A model generated the notes under the pieces. The model ran no database searches. It was not told the DNA's origin and saw nothing but the letters and a program-made list of their open reading frames with translations. From positions 1-64,000 of the forward strand of contig NZ_JAGYJN010000005.1 of the NCBI RefSeq assembly GCF_018402035.1: a DNA stretch of 64,000 bases, in the 5' to 3' direction. This stretch comes from Roseicyclus sp. Its GTDB lineage: Bacteria; Pseudomonadota; Alphaproteobacteria; Rhodobacterales; Rhodobacteraceae. Each line of letters begins with the position of its first letter. Within the stretch, counting starts at the first letter, position 1. Of the stretch, positions 37,309 through 47,145 are shown piece by piece. A program made the translations under genes and the position numbers.

Positions 37309-37963
37309 ACCCCGCCAAAAGCCGCAGTCCTTGCGTCACATCGGCCCGCACGGCCAGCCGCAACCCTGGCTCATCCCCCGCCTTCAGCGCGGCCACGATC
37401 AAGCGGTGATGCTGCGGCAATTCCGTCCGGTTCAAGCGCCCATAAAGCGCGCGCATGGTCGGGCCGAGTTGCAGCCACACGGTCTCGGTCAAGGCCAGCA
37501 TCGCGGGCGCTTGCGCGCGCAAGTAAAGCGTGCGGTGAAACTCCAGATTGCGCCGGATATAGGCGACCGCATCGCGCCGCGCGATGGCCTGCCCGATGGT
37601 GGCGTTGATCGCCTCCATCCGCTCGATCAGCGCCGGATGCGCGCGGGGCAGCGCGCGGGTGGCCAGTTCCGGCTCCAACAGCGCGCGCAGTGCCGCCAAC
37701 TCCTCGATCCGCTCATTGGACAGCTCCGGCGTCGAGACACGGCCGGAACTGGACAAGAACAGCGCCCCTTCGCTGACCAGCCGGCGCACCGCTTCGCGTG
37801 CAGGTGTCATTGAGACGCCGAATTCCGCCCCCAGACCGCGCAGCGTCATCGCTTGGCCCGGACCCACCTCGCCATGCATGATGCGCGAGCGCAGCGCGCG
37901 ATAGACCCTGTCATGGGCCACCGCGGCGCCTGTCTCGGTCGGGCGCGGGTTCATCTGCATCAT
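37307..37963 (-). CDS. GntR family transcriptional regulator (FadR/FCD type)
   Basis: 218 aa. N-terminal winged helix (VYRALRSRIMHGEVGPGQ, then LRGLGAEFGVSMTPAREAVRRLVSEG, residues 15-80) and an all-helical FCD effector domain with RALLEPELATRAL, NLEFHRTLYLRA and HHRLIVAALKAGD, which carry the metal-coordinating Asp/His positions. Effector probably a carboxylic acid. The ATG overlaps the stop of the upstream metallopeptidase as ATGA and has GGAGGA before it. No obvious target gene next to it; whether it reads the TCA-cycle boxes in this window is untested. Confidence 0.88.
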   Translation of the reverse strand: MMQMNPRPTETGAAVAHDRVYRALRSRIMHGEVGPGQAMTLRGLGAEFGVSMTPAREAVRRLVSEGALFLSSSGRVSTPELSNERIEELAALRALLEPELATRALPRAHPALIERMEAINATIGQAIARRDAVAYIRRNLEFHRTLYLRAQAPAMLALTETVWLQLGPTMRALYGRLNRTELPQHHRLIVAALKAGDEPGLRLAVRADVTQGLRLLAG

Positions 37964-38721
37964 CGCTCCTCCTGCGCCGTGTCGAATCGCCACGCCAGCA
38001 ATTCTGCCCCGTGGCGTTTGAGCCAAGCGCGATGGATCTCGTAATCGGGCCTGAGCCGCGCACAAACCCGCCAAAAGGCCGGGGAATGGTTCATCTCGGC
38101 CAGATGGGCCACCTCATGGGCGGCGACGTAATCCAGCACGGCGGGTGGTGCCATGATCAGTCGCCAAGAAAACATCAAATCCCCCTTGGACGAACAACTC
38201 CCCCAGCGGCTACGTGGGTCGCGCAGCGTGATGCGCTGGTGGCTGCGCCCCAAGGCAGCGGCATGGGTCTGTACGGCCTGTGTCAGCCGCTCACGCGCCA
38301 AGGCCGCCAAAAGCGCGCGGATACGCGGGCCCACGCGCGGGCTATCGGGCACTTCGATACGGCCATCGCGAAAACGTGTCGCGCGGGCGGGGGCGGCCAC
38401 CACCTCGCGCGGTGTGCCGCAGATCGGCACCCAAGCCCCGATGGCCGCGCGCTGTGGCCGCGCCGCATTTTCCAGATGTCCGCGCAACCAGCCCTCCCGG
38501 TCGCGCAAAAAAGCCAAGGCTTCGCTCTCGGGCGCCCATACCGGCAAAGACAGGCTGACACGCCCATCGGCGCGCGAAACACGCAAGCTAAACCGCGTCG
38601 CGCGGGGCGAACGCTTGAGCGAAATCTCGACCGGCGGATCGCCGGGCAGAACATGGGTCGAGGGGCGTTTGTTCGTCACCGGATAGACAGTCCTGAGCAA
38701 GCGGCAGCAGCAGCCTAGCAT
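37960..38721 (-). CDS. YgjP-type zinc metallopeptidase (SprT-like, DUF45)
   Basis: 253 aa. N-terminal beta domain, then RITLRDPRSRWGSCSSKGDLMFSWRL near residue 155 and the zinc site HEVAHLAEMNHSPAFWRV near 205 (HExxH-like motif HEVAH with a third His). This matches the YgjP/DUF45 family, thought to be a metal-dependent hydrolase of unknown substrate. The exact start among the first 20 codons is uncertain because no strong ribosome-binding site is seen. Co-transcribed with the GntR regulator. Confidence 0.85.
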   Translation of the reverse strand: MLGCCCRLLRTVYPVTNKRPSTHVLPGDPPVEISLKRSPRATRFSLRVSRADGRVSLSLPVWAPESEALAFLRDREGWLRGHLENAARPQRAAIGAWVPICGTPREVVAAPARATRFRDGRIEVPDSPRVGPRIRALLAALARERLTQAVQTHAAALGRSHQRITLRDPRSRWGSCSSKGDLMFSWRLIMAPPAVLDYVAAHEVAHLAEMNHSPAFWRVCARLRPDYEIHRAWLKRHGAELLAWRFDTAQEER

Positions 38722-38798
38722 ACGGGGTTTACAGCATCACGCTACTATGGCAGAGGACCGCATCCAGCGATACCGAAGACTTCTTTGAAGGGGGTTTC

Positions 38799-39143
38799 AT
38801 GCCCAAAGAGGAATGGGGCGTCAAACGCGTCTGTCCCACGACCGGCAAACGGTTCTACGACTTGAACCGCAAGCCAATCATCAGCCCCTACACCGGTGAG
38901 GTTGTCGATCTCGACGCCGCCAAGCCGGGCCGTGGCCTTGTCGCCAGCAAAGCCGACAAAAAGGTCGCGAAGGAGGTCGTCATCGAAGAGGATGATGATC
39001 TGGTTCTCGATGATGACATCGAACTTGATGATGATGCAGATGTCGAAATCGATGATGATGATGTGCTGGACGATGACGATGATGGCGATACGGTCGCACT
39101 TGACGACCTCGCCGATGTCGCCAGCCCCAGCGACGATGACTAA
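38799..39143 (+). CDS. TIGR02300 family protein with polyacidic tail
   Basis: 114 aa. The N-terminal 45 residues (EEWGVKRVCPTTGKRFYDLN ... ISPYTGEVV) are the TIGR02300 signature, a Cys-containing domain found only in alphaproteobacteria. The rest is almost entirely Asp/Glu in runs such as EEDDDLVLDDDIELDDDAD, giving an extremely low isoelectric point. Function unknown; such tails often contact basic partners such as ribosomal proteins or metals (inference). Followed by a long nested hairpin. Confidence 0.9.
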   Translation: MPKEEWGVKRVCPTTGKRFYDLNRKPIISPYTGEVVDLDAAKPGRGLVASKADKKVAKEVVIEEDDDLVLDDDIELDDDADVEIDDDDVLDDDDDGDTVALDDLADVASPSDDD

Positions 39144-39179
39144 CCACGCCGCACTTGGCGAGCGTGTCTGACAACCACC

Positions 39180-39239
39180 GAGGGCGGTGAATACTGCGGG
39201 GAAAAGCTTGATTTTTCCCTTGCACAGCTTACCGCCCTC
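39180..39239. terminator. Nested stem-loop between TIGR02300 and tRNA-Ala
   Basis: Outer stem GAGGGCGGT/ACCGCCCTC (39180-39188 with 39231-39239) encloses an inner hairpin GGGAAAA/TTTTCCC (39199-39205 with 39213-39219). Could be a terminator of the preceding gene or a short structured RNA. Confidence 0.4.
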
Positions 39240-39284
39240 GCTTACACCGCCGACCACTCGCAAGGGTGCGTATCCCTTGGAAAT

Positions 39285-39360
<76 letters not shown>

Positions 39361-39457
39361 AATCCCCCAAAAGACCATCACCGGGATGATACCGACCAAG
39401 ACGGGCTTGCCCTGTTTGGCGGCACATGCTGCATGTTGACAAAACATGGAGGGACGC

Positions 39458-40318
39458 ATGGAACCCGACCGATTGATCTTGCTTGGTACCAAGGGTGGCC
39501 CTGCGGTGCGCCCCGGCGGGCCGATGCCGACGGCAAGCCTGTTGTGGCTGGATGGTCAGCCGATCATCGTGGATTGCGGCCTTGGGGTGACGCGTTCTGC
39601 AGTCAACGCGGGTCTTGATCTACGGGAGTTGTCGCTGATCTTCATTACCCATCTACATTCCGATCATGTGCTTGAACTGGGCGGGCTGGTGCACACGGCT
39701 TGGACCACCGGGCTGAAAGAGCGTCTGCGCATCTACGGCCCGGCAGGCACGCGCGCGCTTTGGGATGGGTTCTTGGCCTCCTTGGCTTTCGACTGCGATA
39801 TCCGCGTGCGAGACGAGGGGCGGATACCTCTGTCCAACTTGGTCGAGGTCATCGAGTACGGACCGGGCCTTGTTCTCGATATGGGCGGAATATGCGTCAA
39901 CGCGTTGCGCGTCGAACACCCACCCGTGACCGATTGTTTCGCATTGCGATTCGACGCGGCCGCATCCGTCGTGTTCTCCGCCGATACGCGATTCTTTCCG
40001 CCCTTGGCCGATTTCGCCCAAGGTGCCGATGTGCTGGTCCATGAAGCGCTTTTGCCCGCCGGTGTCGATGCGCTGGTCGCACGCAGCAATGGGGGCGAAA
40101 AGCTCCGCCAGCATATCAACGCCAGCCACTCCACCGCCGCCGAGGCAGGCTTGATCGCGCACAAGGCGCGTGTTGGGCGTTTGGTGCTGCATCACTTGGT
40201 TCCGGCGGATGATCCGGCTTTTGGCCCTGCGGATTGGACGGAAGCGGTGCGCGAAACTTGGCAAGGCGCGTTGGATATTGGCCATGACGGGATGATGATC
40301 CCCCTGCGGCAGCGATAA
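39458..40318 (+). CDS. Metallo-beta-lactamase-fold hydrolase
   Basis: 286 aa. Zinc motif THLHSDHVLELGGL near residue 63 (HxHxDH), then the Asp/His ligands in VVFSADTRFFPPL near 165 and in the C-terminal HHLVPADDP. The closest known fold is the ribonuclease Z/arylsulfatase subgroup, but the substrate cannot be assigned. Start at 39458 follows GGAGGGAC; the ATG 12 bp upstream overlaps this ribosome-binding site. Monocistronic and convergent with icd. Confidence 0.82.
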   Translation: MEPDRLILLGTKGGPAVRPGGPMPTASLLWLDGQPIIVDCGLGVTRSAVNAGLDLRELSLIFITHLHSDHVLELGGLVHTAWTTGLKERLRIYGPAGTRALWDGFLASLAFDCDIRVRDEGRIPLSNLVEVIEYGPGLVLDMGGICVNALRVEHPPVTDCFALRFDAAASVVFSADTRFFPPLADFAQGADVLVHEALLPAGVDALVARSNGGEKLRQHINASHSTAAEAGLIAHKARVGRLVLHHLVPADDPAFGPADWTEAVRETWQGALDIGHDGMMIPLRQR

Positions 40319-40333
40319 TTCCCGGCAAATGAA

Positions 40334-40360
40334 AAAGCCCCAGCAACCTGCCGGGGCTTT
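40334..40360. terminator. Bidirectional terminator between the MBL hydrolase and icd
   Basis: AAAGCCCC/GGGGCTTT stem with an 11-base loop. The A/T ends give a T-run on each strand, so it can stop transcription from both convergent genes. Confidence 0.8.
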
Positions 40361-40383
40361 CGTCGTTTCAGCCAATGCGCAGC

Positions 40384-42591
40384 TTAGCCAATGATGGCGT
40401 TCATCGTCGCCGAGGGGCGCATGATCGCCGCCGTCTTGGCCGGGTCATTGTGATAGTAGCCACCCGTATCCACCGCTTGGCCGCGGGCTGCGTGAAGTTC
40501 GGCCAAGATCGCGGCTTCCTTCTCGGCCAAGGCTTTCGCGATGGGTGCGAAATGCGCGGCCAATTCGGCATCGTCGCTTTGGGCGGCCATCGCCTCGGCC
40601 CAGTAGCGGGCAAACCAGTAATGGCTGTCGCGATTATCAGGCTCACCTGCCTTACGGCCCGGCGAGCGGTCGTGATCCAGCACGCCTTGGGTTGCGGCAT
40701 CGATGGCATTGCCCAGCACGCGGGCCTTTTCGTTACCCTTCGTATCGGCCAAGAACTTGAAGCTTTCGCCCAGCGCGCAGAATTCGCCCAAGCTGTCCCA
40801 GCGCAGGTGGTTTTCGGCCTGAAGCTGCTGCACATGCTTAGGGGCCGAGCCGCCAGCGCCCGTCTCGAACAGGCCGCCGCCCTGCATCAGCTTGACGATG
40901 GACAGCATCTTGGCCGAGGTCGCCAACTCAAGGATCGGGAACAAATCGGTCAGGTAATCGCGCAGCACGTTGCCGGTGATGGCGATGCAGGTCTTGCCCT
41001 CGGTGATCGTCTCGAAACTGGCGCGGGTGGCCTCGCGCGGGGCCATGATCTCGAACAGATGCGCCACACCTTTGGCCGCAAGGATCGGCTTCACATAGGC
41101 GATCAATTCGGCGTCATGGGCGCGTGTTTCATCGAGCCAGAAAATCGCCCGGCAGCCCTCACTGCGTTGACGGTCGATGGCGAGATTCACCCAATCCTCG
41201 ATCGGGGCCTTGCGGGTCGAGGCCGAGCGCCAGATATCGCCGGCCTTGACCGCATGCTCGTGCAACACCGTACCGTCATCGAGGATCATCTGCACCACAC
41301 CCGCCTGTGCGATCTCGAAGGTGGTGGGGTGGCTGCCGTATTCCTCGGCCTTTTGCGCCATCAGGCCGATGTTCTGCACTGTGCCTGCGGTGGCGGGGTT
41401 CAGCTTTCCGTTCTCTTTGAAGAACTTGATCGTCTCGTCATAGACGGGCGCGTAGGAATCATCAGGGATGACGCAGACCGCGTCGTGTTCCTTACCATCC
41501 GGCCCCCAGCCCTTGCCGCCTGCGCGGATGAGCGCGGGCAACGAGGCGTCGATGATCACGTCGGACGGCACATGCAGGTTGGTGATGCCCCGGTCGCTGT
41601 CGACCATGTAAAGCGGCGGGCGCGCGGCCATGCAGGCATCAATAGCCGCCATGATCTGCGCGTCGCTCTTGACCCGCTCCAGCAAATCGCCAAGGCCCGA
41701 GTTCGGGTTTACGCCCATGGTGGCCATCTTGTCGCCGAACGCGGCAAAGACGGGGGCAAGGTAAGCACGCACGCCATGGCCGAAAATGATCGGGTCCGAG
41801 ACCTTCATCATCGTGGCCTTGAGATGCAACGAGAACAAGACGCCCTCGGCCTTGGTGCGGTCAATCTCGGCGGTGAGGAAGTCCTGCAATGCAGCGACAT
41901 CCATATAGGTCGCATCGACGACCGTTCCGGCCGGGTAGCTCACGCTGTCTTTTAGCACATGCTCGCTGCCATCGGCGGCCTTGAGCACGATCTTGGCAAC
42001 CGCCGCCTTGGCAAGCGTGACCGATGCCTCGTTCGTGCGGAAATCCCCGCCAGACATGGAGGCGACACGGGTCTTACTGTCAGCCGACCAATCGCCCATG
42101 CGATGCGGGTTGGCTTGCGCATAGGCTTTGACGGCCTTAGCCGCGCGGCGGTCTGAATTGCCTTCGCGCAAGACCGGGTTCACTGCCGAACCCTTGATCG
42201 CGTCGTATTTGGCGCGGGCGGCTTTTTCCGCATCGCTCACGGGCGCCTCGGGGAAATCAGGCACAGCGTAGCCTTGGCTTTGCAACTCTTGGATCGCTGC
42301 CACAAGCTGGGGCACCGAGGCCGAGATATTGGGAAGCTTGACGACATTTGCCTCGGGCGTTTTGACCAGATCGCCAAGGATCGCCAGATCATCCGAGATA
42401 CGCTGCGCTTCGCTCAGATACTCGGGGAAAGCCGCCAAAATGCGACCGGCCAGCGAAATGTCGCGTGTGCTGATGCTGACGCCAGCGGCGGCAGCAAAGC
42501 TGCTGACAATCGGCAAAAGCGAGGCCGAGGCAAGCTCGGGCGCTTCGTCGACCTTGGTGATGATGATATCGGCATTCGACTGATCGGTCAT
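40384..42591 (-). CDS. icd: NADP-dependent isocitrate dehydrogenase, monomeric type
   Basis: Oxidative decarboxylation of isocitrate to 2-oxoglutarate with NADP. 735 aa, the length of the monomeric (type II) enzyme and not the 400-aa dimeric form. Substrate and metal stretches VKLPNISASVPQLVAAI near residue 85, GSAVNPVLREGNSDRRA near 134, DDGTVLHEHAVKAGDIWRSA near 432, and EHHL-like region VQQLQAENHLRWDSLGEF near 610. The start MTDQSNADIII fits the family; the frame is open 25 codons further. No other TCA gene is adjacent. Confidence 0.96.
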   Translation of the reverse strand: MTDQSNADIIITKVDEAPELASASLLPIVSSFAAAAGVSISTRDISLAGRILAAFPEYLSEAQRISDDLAILGDLVKTPEANVVKLPNISASVPQLVAAIQELQSQGYAVPDFPEAPVSDAEKAARAKYDAIKGSAVNPVLREGNSDRRAAKAVKAYAQANPHRMGDWSADSKTRVASMSGGDFRTNEASVTLAKAAVAKIVLKAADGSEHVLKDSVSYPAGTVVDATYMDVAALQDFLTAEIDRTKAEGVLFSLHLKATMMKVSDPIIFGHGVRAYLAPVFAAFGDKMATMGVNPNSGLGDLLERVKSDAQIMAAIDACMAARPPLYMVDSDRGITNLHVPSDVIIDASLPALIRAGGKGWGPDGKEHDAVCVIPDDSYAPVYDETIKFFKENGKLNPATAGTVQNIGLMAQKAEEYGSHPTTFEIAQAGVVQMILDDGTVLHEHAVKAGDIWRSASTRKAPIEDWVNLAIDRQRSEGCRAIFWLDETRAHDAELIAYVKPILAAKGVAHLFEIMAPREATRASFETITEGKTCIAITGNVLRDYLTDLFPILELATSAKMLSIVKLMQGGGLFETGAGGSAPKHVQQLQAENHLRWDSLGEFCALGESFKFLADTKGNEKARVLGNAIDAATQGVLDHDRSPGRKAGEPDNRDSHYWFARYWAEAMAAQSDDAELAAHFAPIAKALAEKEAAILAELHAARGQAVDTGGYYHNDPAKTAAIMRPSATMNAIIG

Positions 42592-42794
42592 GGTAATCCC
42601 CAGGGGCTCAGAGTTTGGTATGCAATAGTACACAAACGACGAAAGGTCCACAGCCACGACACGCAATCAAGCGAGGCAGGTTGCCGCGCACCCGCCCACC
42701 CATAACATCGCAAGGCTGGCCAATACATCCACAACCGCGTAAGCCAAACAAGGGGGCCGCATGTATTGCGGAATGAGGGCGCGACACGGTTCAG

Positions 42795-43466
42795 ATGGTA
42801 CAACACAGCACGCTGCGACAGTTTTGGCGCCGGTATCTGCGCCCAACGCGCCCCGAGGATATCTCGACCCCTGAGGGACGGAAAAACGCGTTACATTTCA
42901 TGCGTTGGCACGATCACGGCATTTTGCGTGGCATCTGGCACAACCAACACCAAATCACGCCCGGCGTGTGGCGCTCTAACTACCCCGATGATGCGCGGAT
43001 CGCAAAGCTGGCCCAGATGGGCATTGCCAATATCATCACGCTGCGCGGCACGACGACGACACCTTGGCTGCTGCTCGAGACTGAGGCCTGCACACGACAC
43101 GGCATCGCGCTGCATGCCATCCCGATGCGCTCGGCGGCCGCACCACGGCGTGAAACGCTGCAAGAGTTGATCGCGCTTTTCCGCAAACTCGACCGCCCTT
43201 TGCTGATGCATTGCAAATCCGGCGCTGACCGCACTGGGCTTGCCAGTGCGATCTACCTGATGGTGATCGAGGGCCAACCCTTGCCGGTGGCACGGCGCAT
43301 GCTGTCGCTACGCTATCTGCATGCGCATTTCCTCAAGGCGGGGGTTTTGGACATGCTGCTTGATGATTTCGCGCGCGCGGGCCATGCCGATTTCGAAAGC
43401 TGGCTGGCCAATGATTACGATGCCGCCGATCTACAGGCGCGTTTTGATGGGCAAAACACGCCCTGA
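42795..43466 (+). CDS. Tyrosine phosphatase family protein
   Basis: 223 aa, dual-specificity-like cysteine phosphatase. The P-loop is HCKSGADRTGLAS near residue 140 (Cys-x5-Arg), preceded by WRSNYPDDARIAKLAQMGI and IITLRG. The substrate could be protein phosphotyrosine, a phosphoinositide or polyphosphate; sequence alone does not tell. Divergent from icd, with 203 bp between the two starts. Confidence 0.82.
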   Translation: MVQHSTLRQFWRRYLRPTRPEDISTPEGRKNALHFMRWHDHGILRGIWHNQHQITPGVWRSNYPDDARIAKLAQMGIANIITLRGTTTTPWLLLETEACTRHGIALHAIPMRSAAAPRRETLQELIALFRKLDRPLLMHCKSGADRTGLASAIYLMVIEGQPLPVARRMLSLRYLHAHFLKAGVLDMLLDDFARAGHADFESWLANDYDAADLQARFDGQNTP

Positions 43467-43845
43467 TCTGTGGCGCGTGGCACAACGCGTGATTCCGCCA
43501 TGACCCGGACAAGCGACCCCAAAGCCGGTGCGCCACATTAGCTGACGCCAGATTTTTGACCAACAGCGCCCAACCTGCCCAATAAAGATGCAGCAAGATC
43601 AATGGTCCGCCGTCATGGCGCGTTTCCAAAGGTCTGGGGCTTGCTGATCGCCCGCAGAGGTCAACAGCTTGGCCTCGCCGGGACATGCCCGGCGCGAACA
43701 CCGCCCGGCTGCGCCAATCGTGCAAGAAAGAAACAGCCGGGCAGTCACAACATGAACTGCTGCCCGATCCAGATGGCGCGAAACACTTGCAAATGCAAGG
43801 CTTCGCACCCGTGACGCGCAGCGCGATCCAAGGAAACTGCGTATC
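43467..43845. other. 379-bp gap upstream of urtA
   Basis: No ORF with a ribosome-binding site on either strand and no tRNA or strong hairpin. It should contain the promoter of urtABCDE. I looked for a sigma-54 promoter and found none with correct spacing (TGGCGC at 43775 is 2 bp off). Confidence 0.5.
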
Positions 43846-45123
43846 ATGGCATTCAAACCTCTCCTCGCATCGGCAACTGCGCTCACGTTGCTCTCGACCC
43901 CTGCCTTGGCTGATTGCCCCATCAAAGTGGGTGTTTTGCATTCGCTTTCGGGCAGCATGGCAATCTCGGAAACCACGCTGCGCGACGTCATGCTGATGCT
44001 CATCGAACAGCAAAATGCCGCCGGCGGGCTTTTGGGCTGTCAGATCGAGCCGATTGTCGTCGATCCGGCCTCGGACTGGCCGCTGTTCGCCGAGCGCGCG
44101 CGTGAATTGCTCACCGTAAGCGAGGTCGATGTGATCTTCGGGGCATGGACATCGGTCAGCCGCAAATCGGTTCTGCCAGTGCTCGAAGAGCTCAACGGGC
44201 TGATGTTCTACCCGGTCCAGTACGAGGGGCAAGAAAGCTCGCGCAATGTGTTCTACACAGGCGCCGCCCCCAACCAACAAGCGATCCCGGCGGTTGATTA
44301 CTACCTTGAAGAACTGGGCGTGACGAGCTTTGCGCTTCTCGGCACCGATTACGTCTATCCCCGCACGACCAACGCAATCCTCGAGGCTTATTTGCTAAGC
44401 AAAGGCATCGCGCCCGAGAACATCTTCGTCAATTATACCCCCTTCGGGCATAGCGACTGGTCGACCATCGTGTCAGATGTGGTGGCACTGGGTGCCGGCG
44501 GCGAGCAGGTCGGCGTGATCTCGACCATCAATGGCGATGCCAATATCGGTTTCTACACCGAACTTGCCGCCCAAGGCGTGAGCGCCGATGACATCCCCGT
44601 GGTCGCCTTCTCAGTCGGTGAGGAAGAGCTTTCGGGCCTCGATACCTCGCGGCTTGTGGGGCATTTGGCGGCGTGGAACTACTTCATGTCGGCCGACACC
44701 CCCGAGAACGAAGCCTTCATCGCGGCATGGCACGCCTTCATCGGTGACACAGCACGGCCCACCAACGACCCGATGGAGGCGCACTATATCGGCTTCAATA
44801 TGTGGGTAAATGCCATGACCGAAGCAGGCACCACCGATGTGGATGCCGTGCGCGCGGCGATGTGGGGCCAAGAGTTCCCGAACCTGACCGGCGGCACCTC
44901 GGTCATGTTGCCGAACCATCACCTCGCCAAGCCCGTGTTGATCGGCGAAATCCGCGCCGATGGTCAGTTCGACATCATCAGCCAGACAACCGAAGTGCCG
45001 GGTGAGGCATGGACGCCCTTCCTGACCGAAAGCGCGACGCTGACCTCGGATTGGGAAACGCTGGGCTGCGGCATGTATGACACCGCGACATCAACCTGTG
45101 TTCAGCTGACTTCGAACTACTGA
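43846..45123 (+). CDS. urtA: Urea ABC transporter, substrate-binding protein
   Basis: Periplasmic receptor of the high-affinity urea importer. 425 aa with a Sec signal ending ALADCP near residue 23. Branched-chain amino-acid-receptor fold (IKVGVLHSLSGSMAISETTL at the mature N-terminus), with the UrtA-specific GLMFYPVQYEGQESSRNVFYTGA and VYPRTTNAILEAYL segments. First of five genes in the order A-B-C-D-E. Confidence 0.94.
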   Translation: MAFKPLLASATALTLLSTPALADCPIKVGVLHSLSGSMAISETTLRDVMLMLIEQQNAAGGLLGCQIEPIVVDPASDWPLFAERARELLTVSEVDVIFGAWTSVSRKSVLPVLEELNGLMFYPVQYEGQESSRNVFYTGAAPNQQAIPAVDYYLEELGVTSFALLGTDYVYPRTTNAILEAYLLSKGIAPENIFVNYTPFGHSDWSTIVSDVVALGAGGEQVGVISTINGDANIGFYTELAAQGVSADDIPVVAFSVGEEELSGLDTSRLVGHLAAWNYFMSADTPENEAFIAAWHAFIGDTARPTNDPMEAHYIGFNMWVNAMTEAGTTDVDAVRAAMWGQEFPNLTGGTSVMLPNHHLAKPVLIGEIRADGQFDIISQTTEVPGEAWTPFLTESATLTSDWETLGCGMYDTATSTCVQLTSNY

Positions 45124-45188
45124 GCTGATCAGGGGATGCGCGGGCTTTGGTGCGCGCATCCCCCCGACCCCTCGCAAGGCTTTCTTCC

Positions 45189-47141
45189 ATGTCGATTTTC
45201 GCGCGCCTCTTGCCCCTGTGTCTGGCCTTTGCGCTAGCTGCACCGCTGGCGGCACAAACCCCGCTGCAAGATGTGCTACAGGCAAACCGGGCCGATATCG
45301 CCAACCCGTCGCGCGGGACGGTCGGCCAAGTCATCGCCGCACTCATGGCCGCAGATGCGCCGGGCACCGATGAATTCCTGCGCCAATGGCAAGATCGCAC
45401 CGTGATCGAAGAGCCGCAGACCGGTCTTTTCTACTACGCAACCGAGGTGGAGGGGCGCCAACTGGCCCTGATCGATGTGGACAGCGGGTTTGAGGCCGCC
45501 CGCGTCGGCAGCCGCGATGTGACCGCGATCCGCCCTAACGCCGGTGTGCGCCGCGAGATCGGGGCCGCACTGGTCCGCTTCGAGCTTTCGGCCCCCGACC
45601 CCGCCCGCCGCTTGGCCGCACTCGAGGCGATTGGGCGCAGCCCGGATGCCGAACAGATCGCGCTTCTCGCAGCATCGATCCCCGATGAACCCGATACCGA
45701 TATCCGCATCCGCAAGGAACGCTTGCTTGATCTGCTCAATGCGCGTTTCGCAACCGAGACCGCAACGCGGATCGCGGCGATCGCGGGCCTTTCCGGCGAT
45801 GTCTCGACCGAGGCACGGCGCGCGCTGAACCAGATCCTTGCCACCGAGCCGGGCATTGCCCCCAGCCTGCCGCAAGATCGCAATATTGCGCGCGTCTTGA
45901 TCCCCGGCCAAGACCTCAGCCGCGAGGACGCCTATGACCGTCTGGTCGCAGCAAGCCTTGCGCCCGCGCGCGCTGACCGTAACAGCATCCGCGACGGGCT
46001 CTTGGCCCATGTGGCCGATGGGATGGTGGGCGGGCTTCCGACACATCGCATGTCCGACCCATCAGCCCGGCTTGCGGCCTATGATGCGCTTGTGGCCCAA
46101 GGTCTGGTGCCGCCACTGGTGAGCGAGGCCGATATTGACCAAAGCCTTGCCGGATACGCTTTCTTCGATGCCTATCTTGAACCCGACGCGACATTGACCG
46201 ACGCTGCGCGTGCCGCGATTGAGCAAACCGACACGCGGCTGCGGCTTTTTCAATGGCTTGCCATCTCGCTTGATGCGCTCTCCTTGGCCTCGATCTTTTT
46301 CCTCGCGGCCATTGGGCTTGCGATCACCTTTGGCGTCATGCGTGTGATCAACATGGCGCATGGCGAGTTCATCATGATGGGCGCCTATACGGGCTATGTC
46401 GTCCAGACCATGATCCCCGACTATACCGTCAGCCTGATCATCGCTTTGCCGCTTGCCTTTGCCGTGGCCTTTGCCGCCGGTGTGGCGATGGAGCGGCTGG
46501 TGATCCGCCACCTTTACACGCGCCCTTTGGAAACGCTGCTTGCGACCTTTGGCATTTCCATCGCGCTGCAGCAAATGGCCAAGAACATCTTCGGCACACA
46601 GGCCCGGCCGCTGACCGCCCCCGATTGGCTGGCGGGTGCCATCAGCCTGAATGATGTGGTCTCGATTAGCACGATCCGGGTGGCGATCTTTGTACTGGCG
46701 CTGATCTTTCTGGTGGCGCTTTTGGTGATGCTGAAACGCACAAGGCTGGGGCTGGAGGTGCGGGCAGTGACACAAAACCCCGGCATGGCGGCAAGCATGG
46801 GCATCAACCCCGACCGCATCAACATGCTGACCTTCGGCCTTGGCTCGGGGATTGCGGGGGTCGCGGGTGTGGCCATCGGGCTTTACGCGCAGGTCACATC
46901 GGAAATGGGGGCCAATTACATCGTGCAAAGCTTCATGACCGTGGTCGTGGGCGGTGTCGGCAATGTCTGGGGCACGCTGGCCGGCGCGGGGCTGATCGGC
47001 TTCCTGCAGAAGGGGATCGAATGGTTCAACCCGTCCAATACGCTGGCGGCCCAAACCTATATGGTGCTGTTCATCATCCTGTTCATCCAGTTCCGGCCAA
47101 GGGGCATCATCGCCCTCAAGGGCCGCGCGGCGGGGGAATGA
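45189..47141 (+). CDS. urtB: Urea ABC transporter, permease UrtB
   Basis: 650 aa, about twice a simple permease. Signal peptide (residues 1-23, LAAPLAAQ), then about 330 residues predicted to lie in the periplasm with short helical repeats (RRLAALEAIGRSPDAEQIALL), and finally a LivH-type permease domain from about 370 (FFLAAIGLAITFGVMRVINMAHGEFIMMGAY) to the end. The N-terminal extension is a recognised feature of UrtB proteins. The ATG at 45189 is used because a signal peptide starts there. Confidence 0.93.
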   Translation: MSIFARLLPLCLAFALAAPLAAQTPLQDVLQANRADIANPSRGTVGQVIAALMAADAPGTDEFLRQWQDRTVIEEPQTGLFYYATEVEGRQLALIDVDSGFEAARVGSRDVTAIRPNAGVRREIGAALVRFELSAPDPARRLAALEAIGRSPDAEQIALLAASIPDEPDTDIRIRKERLLDLLNARFATETATRIAAIAGLSGDVSTEARRALNQILATEPGIAPSLPQDRNIARVLIPGQDLSREDAYDRLVAASLAPARADRNSIRDGLLAHVADGMVGGLPTHRMSDPSARLAAYDALVAQGLVPPLVSEADIDQSLAGYAFFDAYLEPDATLTDAARAAIEQTDTRLRLFQWLAISLDALSLASIFFLAAIGLAITFGVMRVINMAHGEFIMMGAYTGYVVQTMIPDYTVSLIIALPLAFAVAFAAGVAMERLVIRHLYTRPLETLLATFGISIALQQMAKNIFGTQARPLTAPDWLAGAISLNDVVSISTIRVAIFVLALIFLVALLVMLKRTRLGLEVRAVTQNPGMAASMGINPDRINMLTFGLGSGIAGVAGVAIGLYAQVTSEMGANYIVQSFMTVVVGGVGNVWGTLAGAGLIGFLQKGIEWFNPSNTLAAQTYMVLFIILFIQFRPRGIIALKGRAAGE

Positions 47142-47145
47142 TGCC

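Noticed and set aside
43770-43800. Sigma-54 promoter upstream of urtA
   Set aside because: TGGCGC and TTGCA are present, but the GG to GC distance is two bases too long for sigma-54.
43467-43845. Short ORFs in the gap before urtA
   Set aside because: None has a ribosome-binding site or recognisable protein; treated as non-coding.
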